Counted from the stretch's first letter, positions 18,138 to 27,101 are shown. The stretch: DNA of 64,000 nucleotides from Demetria terragena DSM 11295 (GCF_000376825.1 NZ_AQXW01000003.1:310001-374000), one strand, 5' to 3'. A program made the numbers and translations. Notes: a model not told the origin generated them from the letters alone.

Positions 18138-19195
18138 AGAGTCCGGTGCGCTGCCCATGGTGGGCCGCTCTCGTGGTGGTCGCTCTGGTGGGTGCGTCTC
18201 TGGTCGCCATCTTCTGGGAGCCAGGCCCGGAGCCCTCGCCTGGGACGATCGTTGATGGAAAGGTGTCGGCGGCGTCGAGCCGCAGCGTGGGATATGAGCA
18301 GACGGAGGTTAACCGATGGTATGCGCAGATGCCGTACGGCAGGTTGAATCTCACCTCCACAGTCGGACGAGCGGTCCAGGTCGGTGCCGCTGAGCACCTC
18401 GCTGATGGCGACGCGCGTTGGGTGGAAGTCGAGTGGGATCCCGACGTCCTTAGCCGAGGGGCCACCCCGATCTGGCCAGGGGCGAACTTGTCCGAGCGTC
18501 AAGAGCCCTCCTCCCGATTAGTGCTTGTCGCAGGCGGGCGTCGACATGTCGTTGTTGAGCGACTGTTGTCTACCTCGGTTCAAGCTTCGCTGGTGGTCGC
18601 GGTGGCAAATGCGACAGATCTTCACTTCGTGGTCGAAGCAGGCGGGCGTCAAACTCGGGCAGCACTCGAACCAGTCGGAACCGGTTCTGACCCGCGAACT
18701 ACCAAGGACTGCTCCGAAGAAGATGCCTCCGCGACGGGCGGCGTGAGACCGCTCATCGAGTGTGGGCTCACAGCTGAACGCGCACCGTACGTGCCGGGCC
18801 TTGGGTGGGCGCCCAAAGGCCAAGACTGGGTGATCGTGCGCGAAACAGAGGCACCCTCGCTCGACCGCCGTGCTGACGACACGGTGGCTGACTGGCGTGG
18901 CGAAGACCGTGGCGGCAGACCCGTCTACTATCGCCGCTCCGGCAATTCCTCACTGAAGTTCGCCGTCACCGGTGGTCGAAAGCCAGTGAAGACTGCGGGG
19001 AGGGCAAGTTCGACGTCCGAGGGTTCGTCGTTGGGGGAGCGCGCCTACCTGGTCCCGAGTTCGAAGACCGTTGAGGTGACGCTGACCTACCGCACGGATG
19101 TCTCTCCGCGCTCTGACCAGGAGGTTCCTGCGGCGGCTCCCAAGAGCGCGACGATCACGGCGAAGGCCTCGGTAAGCGTAGAGGCGCAGTCCTGA
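18134..19195 (+). CDS. Cassette protein B1: single-pass membrane-anchored extracellular protein, unknown
   Basis: The 353-residue partner of A1 is translationally coupled through ATGA. It has one N-terminal membrane helix (about residues 9-27), then an extracellular region with blocks conserved in B2 and B3. These include WPGANLSERQEPSSRLVLVA, GGRRH, SLVVAVANATDLHFVVEAGG and ATGGVRPLIECGL. They continue with APYVPGLGWAPKGQDWV, FAVTGGRKPVKTAG and RAYLVPSS. A cysteine pair flanks the ATGGVRP loop and probably forms a disulfide. Function unknown. An export/surface role is inferred only from topology. Confidence 0.8.
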   Translation: MKSPVRCPWWAALVVVALVGASLVAIFWEPGPEPSPGTIVDGKVSAASSRSVGYEQTEVNRWYAQMPYGRLNLTSTVGRAVQVGAAEHLADGDARWVEVEWDPDVLSRGATPIWPGANLSERQEPSSRLVLVAGGRRHVVVERLLSTSVQASLVVAVANATDLHFVVEAGGRQTRAALEPVGTGSDPRTTKDCSEEDASATGGVRPLIECGLTAERAPYVPGLGWAPKGQDWVIVRETEAPSLDRRADDTVADWRGEDRGGRPVYYRRSGNSSLKFAVTGGRKPVKTAGRASSTSEGSSLGERAYLVPSSKTVEVTLTYRTDVSPRSDQEVPAAAPKSATITAKASVSVEAQS

Positions 19196-19224
19196 TCGGC
19201 CGTCGGAATCAGTCGCGCAGTGCA

Positions 19225-19304
19225 GCGACGGAACCAACCTGACGTCGCTCGCGTCGGAGGTGACATGAATCGGTGGCGCGCGCTCAATCCATCGCTTCGT
19301 GGTG
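19225..19304 (+). repeat. Conserved cassette leader plus gene-A 5' end, copy 2
   Basis: The 40-base leader is identical to copy 3 (21424-21463), and the next 40 coding bases are identical to copy 1. The whole 69-base spacer from the B1 stop to this ATG is also similar to the B2-A3 spacer. Confidence 0.8.
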
Positions 19305-20338
19305 TTCTCGTCATGGTGATGGTGGGCGTGGTTGTCATTACTGCCGGCTGGTGGTTTGACTCACGGCATCGTGCAGATGCTGGTCCGGTCGAGACCACAG
19401 CGGAACTGATCGGTGACCAAAGCGCTGGCGCGACCTTCAAGGTTCCTTCTGGTTCGGTGTCTGTGTCGTGGTCGCTCGGGCAGGCCACCTCCGATGACGA
19501 GGTCCGCGCTCCGCGGGGTGGTCGTCTGGCTCAGGTGTCGTGGAGTGGTCGGGCAACCGAACCCCTGGTCAGTGAGCCGCTTGCTGCCACCGATCAGCCG
19601 GTCAGGCTACGGATGCGCATCGGGGAGAAGACCTACGCGCTTGACGACGATGTCACACTGCAACTGCGGAGTGAGGGCCGACCGACCGACCGGAAGGCGA
19701 TGGTTGCTATGCCCACGCCCGAGGCACACGTTGCCCTCGAAGCCGAGTTCGCGGGTAAGACCCAGTCTCTAGACCTGGACACTGGGAAGCGGAGGCTCGG
19801 TGCCTTCGCCGCCCTATATCGGGACGTCCTCCCGTTGTCTACCGTGGGAAAGAACTTGCCGGAGACCCGCGGCCGTGGAAATGGCCTGGTTTGGGACACG
19901 CGCTGGGCGCCGTTTATCGAGCGGCGGCCGTACCTCGAGAGTCAGGGGTGGGCCAAACCTGGGCGTGAGTGGGTCGTCGTTTCCGCCTCCAGACTGAAAA
20001 TCTCTTGGGTCCACTCGGAGCGGAAGACTGGCGGCCCAGTGACCTACGACTCGACATTCAAGGAGCCAGTCGGGGCGGCCTTGACTGTTGAGGCTGGTGG
20101 TGCCACCCATGCGCCGAAGGCGGCCATCGCCGCGAGACCGTCGTTCGATGATGCGCTCTCGCTGGGATCGGCGGTCTTTGACGTCCCACGGGGCGAGGCA
20201 CTCTCCTTCCGGCTGTCAGCAGCGATGACTGTCAGGGCCGAGAGGCTGATGACGCGGGCGCCCTCGGAGGTCACGACGGTGATGGTCGTGCATACCGCCA
20301 GACAGTTGGCAGTGTTTGAGCCGGGAGCGGATCGATGA
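19265..20338 (+). CDS. Cassette protein A2: paralogue of A1
   Basis: This 357-residue protein has the A-family layout: N-terminal helix (about 13-30), GWWFDSRHRADAG, GSVSVSWSLGQ, DDEVRAPRGGRL, RLGAFAALYR and PYLESQGWAKPGREWV. ATG at 19265 is chosen because GGAGG lies 5 bases upstream and it matches the A1 N-terminus exactly for 13 residues (MNRWRALNPSLRG). The first 66 coding bases differ from A1 at only four positions, whereas the bodies have diverged strongly. The stop overlaps B2 (ATGA). Function unknown. Confidence 0.8.
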   Translation: MNRWRALNPSLRGVLVMVMVGVVVITAGWWFDSRHRADAGPVETTAELIGDQSAGATFKVPSGSVSVSWSLGQATSDDEVRAPRGGRLAQVSWSGRATEPLVSEPLAATDQPVRLRMRIGEKTYALDDDVTLQLRSEGRPTDRKAMVAMPTPEAHVALEAEFAGKTQSLDLDTGKRRLGAFAALYRDVLPLSTVGKNLPETRGRGNGLVWDTRWAPFIERRPYLESQGWAKPGREWVVVSASRLKISWVHSERKTGGPVTYDSTFKEPVGAALTVEAGGATHAPKAAIAARPSFDDALSLGSAVFDVPRGEALSFRLSAAMTVRAERLMTRAPSEVTTVMVVHTARQLAVFEPGADR

Positions 20339-21393
20339 GTAGTCCGGCACGCTATCCCTGGTGGGCAACTCTCGTGGTGGTCGCGACGGTCGCGGCGTCG
20401 TTGGTCGCCATCTTCTGGGAACACGGCCCGGAGGCCACTCCCGGCACCGTCGTTCACGGTGAGGCCGTCAACATGCCCAATCGATCGGGTGGGTATGAGT
20501 CGACCGAACGCGAAGACTGGAATGTCGCCTTGCCACTGGGGGTGTTGCGCATCACCTCCAGTGTCGGACGAGCAGTAAGAGTCGGTGACGACGAGCACGT
20601 CGCGGACGGGGCTACGCGGTGGGTGGAGGTCGAGTGGGAGCACGGGTGGTCGCGGTCGGGAGCGGTGATATGGCCTGGCGCGGACCTGACGGAACGTCAG
20701 GAACCGCCGTCCCGATTGGTGTTGGTTGCGGGTGGACGGCGGTACATCCTGCGCGAAGAGGTGCTCTCGACGTCGACGCCGTCGTCGCTTGTGATTGCGG
20801 TGGCCAACGCCGAAGACGTTCGTTTCGTGGTCGAGTCTGGTGGACGCCAGCGAAACGCCACGCTCGAGCGCGCCGACAGCGGCGACACAGGCGGTGTCAG
20901 CGCCGCCACATGCGCCGGGAGCGTGAGTGCTACCGGTGGCGTTAGGCCGACGATTACGTGTCGTCTCGAGGGGTGGCGGGCGCCGTACGTTGCGGGCCTT
21001 GGCCAGGCCCCGAAGGGCAAGGACTGGGTTGTGGTTCACGAAGCGTCTGCCTTCCCAAAGTATGGAGGAGATGAGGTGGGGCAGTGGTCTGCTTCTCGCA
21101 CTAGGGAGCAGAGCGTCCCGTATGTCGCGTCTGGCAAGCCCTCGCTACAGGTCGCGGTGAGCGGTGCCGAACGGCCGGTGAAGACGTCGGGCAAGGCGGT
21201 CGTCGGAACGGGGGAGTCGTCCCTGGAGATGCGCGCGTATCTTGTGCCGGCCGAGGAGGCTGTTGAGGTGAGGTTGACATACCGCATTGCTGGGGTTCTC
21301 GCGGATTCGGCGGCGGCGGATGCTGCGGAGGGGTCCCCGGAACGGGTCGAAGTCACAGCAAAGGCCTCGGTGTACCTAGATCCGCAGCCCTGA
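20335..21393 (+). CDS. Cassette protein B2: paralogue of B1
   Basis: This 352-residue protein has the B-family layout: helix (about 8-26), TSSVGRAVRVGDDEHVADG, WPGADLTERQEPPSRLVLVA, SLVIAVANAEDVRFVVESGG and ATGGVRPTITCRL. Then come APYVAGLGQAPKGKDWVVV and RAYLVPAEEAVEVRLTYR. The cysteine pair around ATGGVRP is kept. It is coupled to A2 by ATGA at 20335-20338. The 70-base spacer to A3 contains the cassette leader. Function unknown. Confidence 0.8.
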   Translation: MSSPARYPWWATLVVVATVAASLVAIFWEHGPEATPGTVVHGEAVNMPNRSGGYESTEREDWNVALPLGVLRITSSVGRAVRVGDDEHVADGATRWVEVEWEHGWSRSGAVIWPGADLTERQEPPSRLVLVAGGRRYILREEVLSTSTPSSLVIAVANAEDVRFVVESGGRQRNATLERADSGDTGGVSAATCAGSVSATGGVRPTITCRLEGWRAPYVAGLGQAPKGKDWVVVHEASAFPKYGGDEVGQWSASRTREQSVPYVASGKPSLQVAVSGAERPVKTSGKAVVGTGESSLEMRAYLVPAEEAVEVRLTYRIAGVLADSAAADAAEGSPERVEVTAKASVYLDPQP

Positions 21394-21423
21394 TCGGTCG
21401 TCGAATCAGGTCCGCAGGGGGCC

Positions 21424-21463
21424 GCGACGGAACCAACCTGACGTCGCTCGCGTCGGAGGTGAC
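21424..21463 (+). repeat. Conserved cassette leader, copy 3
   Basis: These forty bases before A3, from GCGACGGAACC to the GGAGGTGAC ribosome site, are identical to the leader of A2. Confidence 0.8.
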
Positions 21464-22534
21464 ATGAGCCGATGGCGCGCGTTGGTCCGACCCCTTCGGG
21501 GCGTCCTGGTCACCCTGGTCGTGGGGCTACTTGTGGTGGCGGGGGGCTGGTGGTTCGATGCGCGCCACCGCGCGGATGCTGGTCGGGTCACGACAACTGA
21601 GAAGTTAGTTAGTGAACAGCGCGGCTCGGCCACGTTCGCGGTTCCGCACGGGTCAGTCACCGTAGACATCGAAGCGGGCCGGACCACAGGCGACGATAAG
21701 GTGCGTGCGCCTCGTGACGGTCGACTCGTCCAGGCTTCGTGGAGGGCCCTTCGGGCTGGACCCAACGTCGAGGTGGATACCGATCGGCCGGTGGAGCTCC
21801 GACTGCGCATTGACGGAGAGCGCTATGAACTCGAGGACGATGTCGAGCTACAGCCCGTGGACCAGCAGGAGCAGCCCGACCTCATGGCCCTGTTGGCGGT
21901 ACCCACGCTCGACCGTCATGTGGTGGTTGAAGTGGAGTTCGCTGGTCGGACTCAGTCAGTTGACATTGCCACTGGGGAACAGAGGCTGGGGGCGTTCGCA
22001 CCGTTGTATCGGTCGACCTTTCGCCTTCCTGTGAACTTGGTGCCACCGCCACGTCAGGCCGAAAGTGAGGAGCGTTCGGACGGGCTGAAATTGTCGCCGT
22101 CGTGGGGAGCATCGATCCGACGAGATCCGTATCTCGAGGGCCGCGGCTGGGCTAAACCCGGGCGTGAGTGGGTCACCTTGAGCAATTCGACCTTGACGGC
22201 CCGCGCCTCTTGGCCCACCACCGCTGATAGGTACACGGACGTGGCCTTCGCAGGTCCGGAACAGGTGTCGCTCACCATGGTCGCAGAAGGAAAGACCGTG
22301 AAAGTGTCCGAGCTTGAGACTGAACCGCGGCCCATCGGTGCCGCCGTCCTCAGGCTTCCGATTGAGCCCAATGTCTTAGACGTCCCGCTCGGCAGTGCCC
22401 TCTCGTTTCGGCTGGCTGCGAAGGTGATCGTGCAGTCACAGTCTGACGACACCGGTGCCACGAGGACCACGAGCGCGGTCGTCGTAAGGACCGCAAGCAC
22501 TCCAGCGGTCGTCCTGCCCGGGGCAGGCCGATGA
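21464..22534 (+). CDS. Cassette protein A3: paralogue of A1 and A2
   Basis: This 356-residue protein keeps the A-family blocks: MSRWRAL, GGWWFDARHRADAG, GSVTVDIEAG, DDKVRAPRDGRL, VVVEVEFAGRTQSVD, RLGAFAPLYR and PYLEGRGWAKPGREWV. The N-terminal coding sequence is more diverged from A1/A2 than those are from each other, but the leader is identical to that of A2. There is no cysteine. Its stop overlaps B3 (ATGA at 22531). Function unknown. Confidence 0.8.
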   Translation: MSRWRALVRPLRGVLVTLVVGLLVVAGGWWFDARHRADAGRVTTTEKLVSEQRGSATFAVPHGSVTVDIEAGRTTGDDKVRAPRDGRLVQASWRALRAGPNVEVDTDRPVELRLRIDGERYELEDDVELQPVDQQEQPDLMALLAVPTLDRHVVVEVEFAGRTQSVDIATGEQRLGAFAPLYRSTFRLPVNLVPPPRQAESEERSDGLKLSPSWGASIRRDPYLEGRGWAKPGREWVTLSNSTLTARASWPTTADRYTDVAFAGPEQVSLTMVAEGKTVKVSELETEPRPIGAAVLRLPIEPNVLDVPLGSALSFRLAAKVIVQSQSDDTGATRTTSAVVVRTASTPAVVLPGAGR

Positions 22535-23625
22535 CGGGGTGGGCGCGATACGTCCGGTGGTCGGCGCATGTGATGGTCGTGGCGCTTGTTGCTGCTTGCC
22601 TGTGGTCGATCTTTCAAGACCCGGATTCCGATACCTCCGCTGGCAGCGTCCGCGATGGATTCGTGACGTCGGTTCCGCCGTTCGATCAGAAGTATGTCGG
22701 GATGGAGCGCGGATCCTGGACCCGGGAGTTGCCGTACGGAAGGGTGAGCGTGGACTACACAGTCGGAGGAGCGATCCGCGTCGGCGACTCCGAGCACGTC
22801 GCCGACGGCACCTCACGATGGGTGCGGGTCAACTGGAGAGTTTCTGCAGATCGCAGTCCGGATGACGCCTGGCCGGGAGCGGAGGTGCGTGCGCGCCACG
22901 AGCCGTCCTCTCGCTTGGTGCTGGTGGCTGGCGGCCGACGGTACGTCCTTGCCGAGCGCTTGCTGACGACGTCGGCCCCAACCTATCGAGTTCTCTCCGT
23001 CAACAGCGATAGGGACATGCACCTCGTCCTCGAAGCAGGCGGCCGCCAGTTCCGGACCGGATACGGGGAAGGCGGGCACGGGGACGACCGCTTGAGTCGG
23101 ACCGTCAGCGCAGCCTGCCGTGATGGAGGTAGCGCCGCTTCGGGTCGTCTCAAGGCCAGCGTTGAGTGCGGGTTTAGCGCCCAGCGTGAACCGTATGTCG
23201 CTGGCCTTGGCTGGGCACCCAAGGGAAAAGACTGGGTCGTCGTGCGGTTGACGTCCGCGCCACCACACCAACCCCAAGATGATGACTCGGTGGGTAGGTG
23301 GCGGGGGAGTAGCGGTTCGACCGTCTCCTATGTGCGGACTGGCGGGTCGTCGCTGACCTTCGCGGTGACGGGAGGGCTTAAGCCGGTGAAGATCGCGGCG
23401 GCGGCGGATATGCCCTCGGGTGCTGCGTCGGACGAAGATCGTCCGCGGGCATACCTGGTGCCAAGTGATCAGTCGGTCGAGGCGACCATGACTTACCGGA
23501 CCGACGCCGTCCCTCACGAGTCCGAGGAGGACCTTCCCGCGTTGGCGCCGGAGCGCGCCACCGTGAAAGCCACAGCTTCGTTGACTCTCGATGGAAGGGC
23601 TGAGCTGAAGGAGAGTGCCGACTGA
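22531..23625 (+). CDS. Cassette protein B3: paralogue of B1 and B2
   Basis: This 364-residue B-family member has a membrane helix at about 10-27, then DYTVGGAIRVGDSEHVADG and WPGAEVRARHEPSSRLVLVA. It continues with GGRRYVLAERLLTTSAP, DMHLVLEAGGRQF, SGRLKASVECGFS, YVAGLGWAPKGKDWVVV and RAYLVPSDQSVEATMTYR. It keeps the two cysteines (CRDGG and VEC) but has SGR in place of TGGVRP between them. It is the last gene of the cassette array, and the HIT gene follows within 20 bases. Function unknown. Confidence 0.8.
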   Translation: MTGWARYVRWSAHVMVVALVAACLWSIFQDPDSDTSAGSVRDGFVTSVPPFDQKYVGMERGSWTRELPYGRVSVDYTVGGAIRVGDSEHVADGTSRWVRVNWRVSADRSPDDAWPGAEVRARHEPSSRLVLVAGGRRYVLAERLLTTSAPTYRVLSVNSDRDMHLVLEAGGRQFRTGYGEGGHGDDRLSRTVSAACRDGGSAASGRLKASVECGFSAQREPYVAGLGWAPKGKDWVVVRLTSAPPHQPQDDDSVGRWRGSSGSTVSYVRTGGSSLTFAVTGGLKPVKIAAAADMPSGAASDEDRPRAYLVPSDQSVEATMTYRTDAVPHESEEDLPALAPERATVKATASLTLDGRAELKESAD

Positions 23626-23643
23626 TCTGGCACAGTGAGGCTC

Positions 23644-24138
23644 ATGAGTCGCATCTCGATCCCAGGTGGCGGGTACACCGGCGGGAAGATGCCGCGGGTG
23701 ATCCGGGAGCACACCGCGAAGGCTTCCTGCGTGTTCTGTCAGATCGTTGGTGGGCAAGCAACCGCCGAGGTGGTGTTAGCAACTGACGAGCTCGTGGCCT
23801 TCTTGGACCAGCGGCCTGTCTTTAAAGGGCACGTGCTGCTCGTGCCGCGCGAGCACATCGAGACGCTGCTTGACCTGCCGGAGCGGCTCCATGCGACCTG
23901 GGTTGCGGCGCAGCAACGCCTGGCTCAGGCGGTAGTCGAGGGGCTCGGTGCGCAGGGGACCTTCGTGGCCAACAACAACGTGGTGAGCCAGTCGGTGCCG
24001 CACCTGCACCAGCACATCGTGCCGCGGACCAAGGGTGATGGCCTGCGCGGCTTCTTCTGGCCGCGGCATCCGTACGCCGAGGGCGAGGCGGCGGCGTACG
24101 CGGAGCGGCTGCGCGCAGCCTTGAACGCGCAGGGCTGA
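23644..24138 (+). CDS. HIT-family hydrolase
   Basis: A histidine-triad protein of about 164 residues, with the active motif HLHQHIVP and the upstream HIT strand KGHVLLVPREHIETLLDL. A CVFC pair near the N-terminus may bind zinc. HIT proteins hydrolyse nucleotide phosphoramidates or dinucleoside polyphosphates; the exact substrate is not readable. The start is uncertain: ATG 23644 is used, while GTG 23635 and ATG 23689 are possible. A small inverted repeat overlaps the stop codon. Confidence 0.85.
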   Translation: MSRISIPGGGYTGGKMPRVIREHTAKASCVFCQIVGGQATAEVVLATDELVAFLDQRPVFKGHVLLVPREHIETLLDLPERLHATWVAAQQRLAQAVVEGLGAQGTFVANNNVVSQSVPHLHQHIVPRTKGDGLRGFFWPRHPYAEGEAAAYAERLRAALNAQG

Positions 24139-24154
24139 GGTCGGCGCAGCCCTG
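24130..24154. terminator. Small hairpin at the end of the HIT gene
   Basis: The 7-bp arms CAGGGCT (24130-24136) and AGCCCTG (24148-24154) overlap the stop codon. Without a T-tract it is only a weak terminator candidate. Confidence 0.4.
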
Positions 24155-24307
24155 ACTAGCCATCGACTCGGGTCAAATGCGGGGTCCGTATGGGCGTACA
24201 CCCTGTTTTTGTCCCTAGTCGATGTGCCTTGTCGTGCCGGTTGGGTCTCGATTTCGCGTGCAGCGGGGGCTCTGGCAAACTGAGCAACCGCGTCGTGTCA
24301 CGGCTTG

Positions 24308-24326
24308 GTCCCCGCCGCAGGGGGAC
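24308..24326 (+). promoter_or_regulatory. Hairpin in the rplS leader region
   Basis: Arms GTCCCC (24308-24313) and GGGGAC (24321-24326) lie about 105 bases before rplS. The 292-base gap 24139-24430 has no gene. The hairpin may belong to an L19 leader, but I cannot match it to a known leader family. Confidence 0.3.
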
Positions 24327-24430
24327 GTGACCTGCAGTCTTATGTAGCGTCATGCGACCGCACAGCCCGGCACACGCGTCCTGATCAATACCATGGTGGC
24401 GACCTGCGGCGCTACAAGAGAGAGCACACG

Positions 24431-24793
24431 ATGAAGAAGTTCGACGCGATCGACGCCGCCAGCCTCCGGAGCGACGTCCCCGAGTTCCGTGCGGGAGACA
24501 CCCTCGAGGTGCACGTGAAGGTTGTCGAAGGTACGCGCAGCCGCGTCCAGGTCTTCAAGGGCGTGGTCATCCGCCGCCACGGTTCTGGCATCGGCGAAAC
24601 CTTCACCGTCCGCAAGATCAGCTTCGGTGTCGGTGTCGAGCGCACCTTCCCGGTGCACTCCCCGGTGATCGACAAAATCGAGGTTGCCACCCGTGGTGAC
24701 GTGCGCCGCGCCAAGCTCTACTACCTGCGCGATCTGCGCGGTAAGGCCGCCAAGATCCGCGAGAAGCGAGACACCCCCGCCGCCAAGGCGTGA
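24431..24793 (+). CDS. rplS: 50S ribosomal protein L19
   Basis: The 120-residue L19 sits at the 30S-50S interface. Recognised by [59 protein letters not shown] and [20 protein letters not shown] 24431 follows an AGAGAG stretch. Its position before the lepB genes is the usual actinobacterial order. It is preceded by a 292-base leader and promoter region. Confidence 0.97.
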   Translation: MKKFDAIDAASLRSDVPEFRAGDTLEVHVKVVEGTRSRVQVFKGVVIRRHGSGIGETFTVRKISFGVGVERTFPVHSPVIDKIEVATRGDVRRAKLYYLRDLRGKAAKIREKRDTPAAKA

Positions 24794-24898
24794 TCCGCGG
24801 GCAGCGTGTGCTCAGGTAGCGCCGATAGGATCGCTGCGCTCGATGCACCTGCCCACACGTGTGGTCCGGTCTGAAACGGCCCGACTCAGGGGGATTAT

Positions 24899-25621
24899 GT
24901 GAACGACGGCATGCAGGACGAACCCACGTCCGAGGTCGACGCGAATGATGAAGCAGCGGTGAAACGGAACCCGTTGCTGCTGTTTTTGCGTGAGATCGCG
25001 ATCGTGGTGTCCGTCGCCGTCGTGATCTCCTTCCTGGTCAAGACCTTCCTTGCCCAGCCATTTTGGATTCCTTCGGGGTCGATGAATGACACGTTGATCC
25101 GGGGCGACCGGGTCGTCGTCAGCAAGTTGACCCCCGGGCCCTTCGACTTGGATCGCGGCGACGTCATCGTCTTCGAGGACCCAGGTGGCTGGCTTCCGCA
25201 GGTGCCCCAAGACCGCGGGCCGCTTCTGAAGGGTTTGGAGTTCGTTGGGCTCTACCCGGCGGGCGATAATCACCTCATCAAACGGGTCATCGGCCTGCCT
25301 GGCGACAAGGTCGCCTGCTGTGACAAGCAAGGGCGCATGACCGTTAACGGGGTGCCCATTGAGGAGCCCTACCTTCACCGAGGCGACGGGCCGAGCGATC
25401 AGAAGTTCTCGATCACCGTTCCGGCTGGCAAGGTGTGGGTCATGGGTGACCACCGGTCCAACTCCTCCGACTCTCGATTCCATGACAACGGCACGGGTAA
25501 AACCGGGTCGGTGCCGATCGACAAAGTGACCGGCCGCGCCCGTACGGTCGTCTGGCCGCTCGATCGCTGGGACTGGCTCGATGACCAGAAGAAAACCTTC
25601 GAGAAGGTTGGGGCTTCGTGA
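24899..25621 (+). CDS. lepB: Signal peptidase I, first copy
   Basis: The 240-residue type I signal peptidase cleaves Sec/Tat signal peptides at the outer membrane face. It has one N-terminal membrane helix (about 27-47), the catalytic Ser61 in [13 protein letters not shown], the general base Lys128 in NHLIKRVIGLPGD, and box E near MGDHRSNSSDSR. It starts at GTG 24899. The stop overlaps the GTG of the second copy (GTGA at 25618). Tandem signal peptidases are common in actinobacteria. Confidence 0.94.
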   Translation: MNDGMQDEPTSEVDANDEAAVKRNPLLLFLREIAIVVSVAVVISFLVKTFLAQPFWIPSGSMNDTLIRGDRVVVSKLTPGPFDLDRGDVIVFEDPGGWLPQVPQDRGPLLKGLEFVGLYPAGDNHLIKRVIGLPGDKVACCDKQGRMTVNGVPIEEPYLHRGDGPSDQKFSITVPAGKVWVMGDHRSNSSDSRFHDNGTGKTGSVPIDKVTGRARTVVWPLDRWDWLDDQKKTFEKVGAS

Positions 25622-26388
25622 CCGACGAACGGCCAAACGACCAGATCGCGGACACCGATGCGGTGACCCCAGCGGACGAGCCGGCGGTGGCGCCGTCACC
25701 ACCGGAGGACGCGCCACCTCGGCGTAGCGGATGGGGTCGAGTCCGCGAATACTTCGTGGTGATCGTCATCGCCGTCGGGTTGTCCTTCCTGGTCAAAACC
25801 TTTCTTGTGCAGCCTTTTTGGATCCCGTCCGGGTCGATGGAAAACACGTTGGTCACGGGTGACCGGATCGTGGTGAACAAGATCCCAGGTAGCGCGAGTG
25901 ACCTGCACCGCGGAGACATCGTGGTGTTTGAGGACCCCGATGGTTGGCTGCCGCCGCCGCCGGAGACTGGTGGCGTACGCGGTGTTGCGAAGTCTGGGCT
26001 GCAGTTCGTCGGCCTCTATCCCGCGGGCGAGCAACACCTCGTCAAACGGATCATCGGCGTGGGTGGAGATCACGTGGTCTGTTGCGACGAGAAAGGTCGA
26101 CTGACGGTCAACGGTCAGCCGATCAACGAGACGTATCTGGACGCGGGCGTCAAGCCGAGCCTGACCAAGTTCGACATTCGAGTGCCCAAGGGCCAGCTAT
26201 GGATGATGGGCGATAACCGAGGAAACTCGGCCGATTCCCGCGCCCACGACGAAGACGGCGGCGGGTCCGTCGGTTCCGTCCCCGAGGCCAAGGTCACTGG
26301 CAAGACGCTGGCAGTGGTCTGGCCATTCGGTCACATAGGGCGGCCCGAGGACGCATCGGCGGTGTTCGATCAGGTCCCGGACCCGTGA
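25618..26388 (+). CDS. lepB: Signal peptidase I, second copy
   Basis: The 256-residue second signal peptidase has a longer acidic/Pro-rich cytoplasmic tail (about 40 residues) before the membrane helix. Catalytic Ser73 lies in [13 protein letters not shown], Lys143 in [13 protein letters not shown], and box E in [13 protein letters not shown]. It is coupled to the first copy and, at its end, to rnhB by GTGA (26385-26388). Both copies keep all catalytic residues, so both should be active. Confidence 0.94.
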   Translation: MTDERPNDQIADTDAVTPADEPAVAPSPPEDAPPRRSGWGRVREYFVVIVIAVGLSFLVKTFLVQPFWIPSGSMENTLVTGDRIVVNKIPGSASDLHRGDIVVFEDPDGWLPPPPETGGVRGVAKSGLQFVGLYPAGEQHLVKRIIGVGGDHVVCCDEKGRLTVNGQPINETYLDAGVKPSLTKFDIRVPKGQLWMMGDNRGNSADSRAHDEDGGGSVGSVPEAKVTGKTLAVVWPFGHIGRPEDASAVFDQVPDP

Positions 26389-27101
26389 GCCCAAGCACAC
26401 CGACTCTGCGGGTTGAGCGCTCGCTACAGCGCGAGGGATACACCCTGCTCGCGGGCATGGACGAGGTTGGTCGGGGTGCGCTGGCCGGGCCGGTCTCGGT
26501 GGGTGTCGTGGTGATCGACGATCGCACTCGTACGGTCCCCAAAGGCGTTCGTGACTCCAAGCTGTTGAGTCAAGCGGCCCGTGAACGCATGGTGCCGAAG
26601 GTCCGCCGATGGGCAACGGCCTATGCCGTGGGTCATTCCAGCGCCGCCGAAATCGACGAACTGGGCATCATGGCCTGCCTGCGCCTGGCGGGGACACGGG
26701 CACTGGCCCAATTAGACATCGTTCCGGACCTCATCATTCTGGACGGCAACCACAACTGGCTCATCGACCCACAGAGGCAAGGCCTCCTTGGACTCCTGGA
26801 TCCCCCCGAGCGTCCGTTGCCGCCAGTGCGCACCATGATCAAGGCCGACCTGAAGTGCTCATCGGTAGCCGCTGCGAGTGTGCTGGCGAAGGTCGAGCGA
26901 GACCAGATGCTGGCTCACATGGCGCAGGAGTTTCCGCACTACGGCTGGGCTGGGAACAAGGGATACTCCGCTAAGGAGCATTTGGATGCGCTCGACGTTC
27001 ATGGACCGTGCGTCCAACATCGTCGGTCGTGGCGACGTTTCGCGACTGACACCGACGTGACGTCTGCGCAACCGCAGAATGAGAATGTGAGGCAGGCATG
27101 A
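26385..27101 (+). CDS. rnhB: Ribonuclease HII
   Basis: The 238-residue RNase HII removes ribonucleotides from DNA. The signature [20 protein letters not shown] holds catalytic Asp26-Glu27. Further acidic residues lie in [10 protein letters not shown] and [22 protein letters not shown]. The N-terminal 20 residues and the tail are slightly longer than in E. coli. It starts with GTG overlapping the lepB stop, and its own stop overlaps the next gene (ATGA). Confidence 0.95.
   Translation: MSPSTPTLRVERSLQREGYTLLAGMDEVGRGALAGPVSVGVVVIDDRTRTVPKGVRDSKLLSQAARERMVPKVRRWATAYAVGHSSAAEIDELGIMACLRLAGTRALAQLDIVPDLIILDGNHNWLIDPQRQGLLGLLDPPERPLPPVRTMIKADLKCSSVAAASVLAKVERDQMLAHMAQEFPHYGWAGNKGYSAKEHLDALDVHGPCVQHRRSWRRFATDTDVTSAQPQNENVRQA

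Noticed and set aside
20044-21039. 331-codon open frame on the - strand across A2/B2
   Set aside because: Antisense to two conserved paralogues that match A1/B1 and A3/B3. No conserved motif.
17046-23625. Cassette genes as an integrated phage or a transposon
   Set aside because: No integrase, transposase, inverted terminal repeats or attachment sites are visible. The repeats are leaders and gene starts.
24139-24430. A tRNA or known riboswitch before rplS
   Set aside because: Only a short hairpin is visible. No cloverleaf, no known aptamer core.
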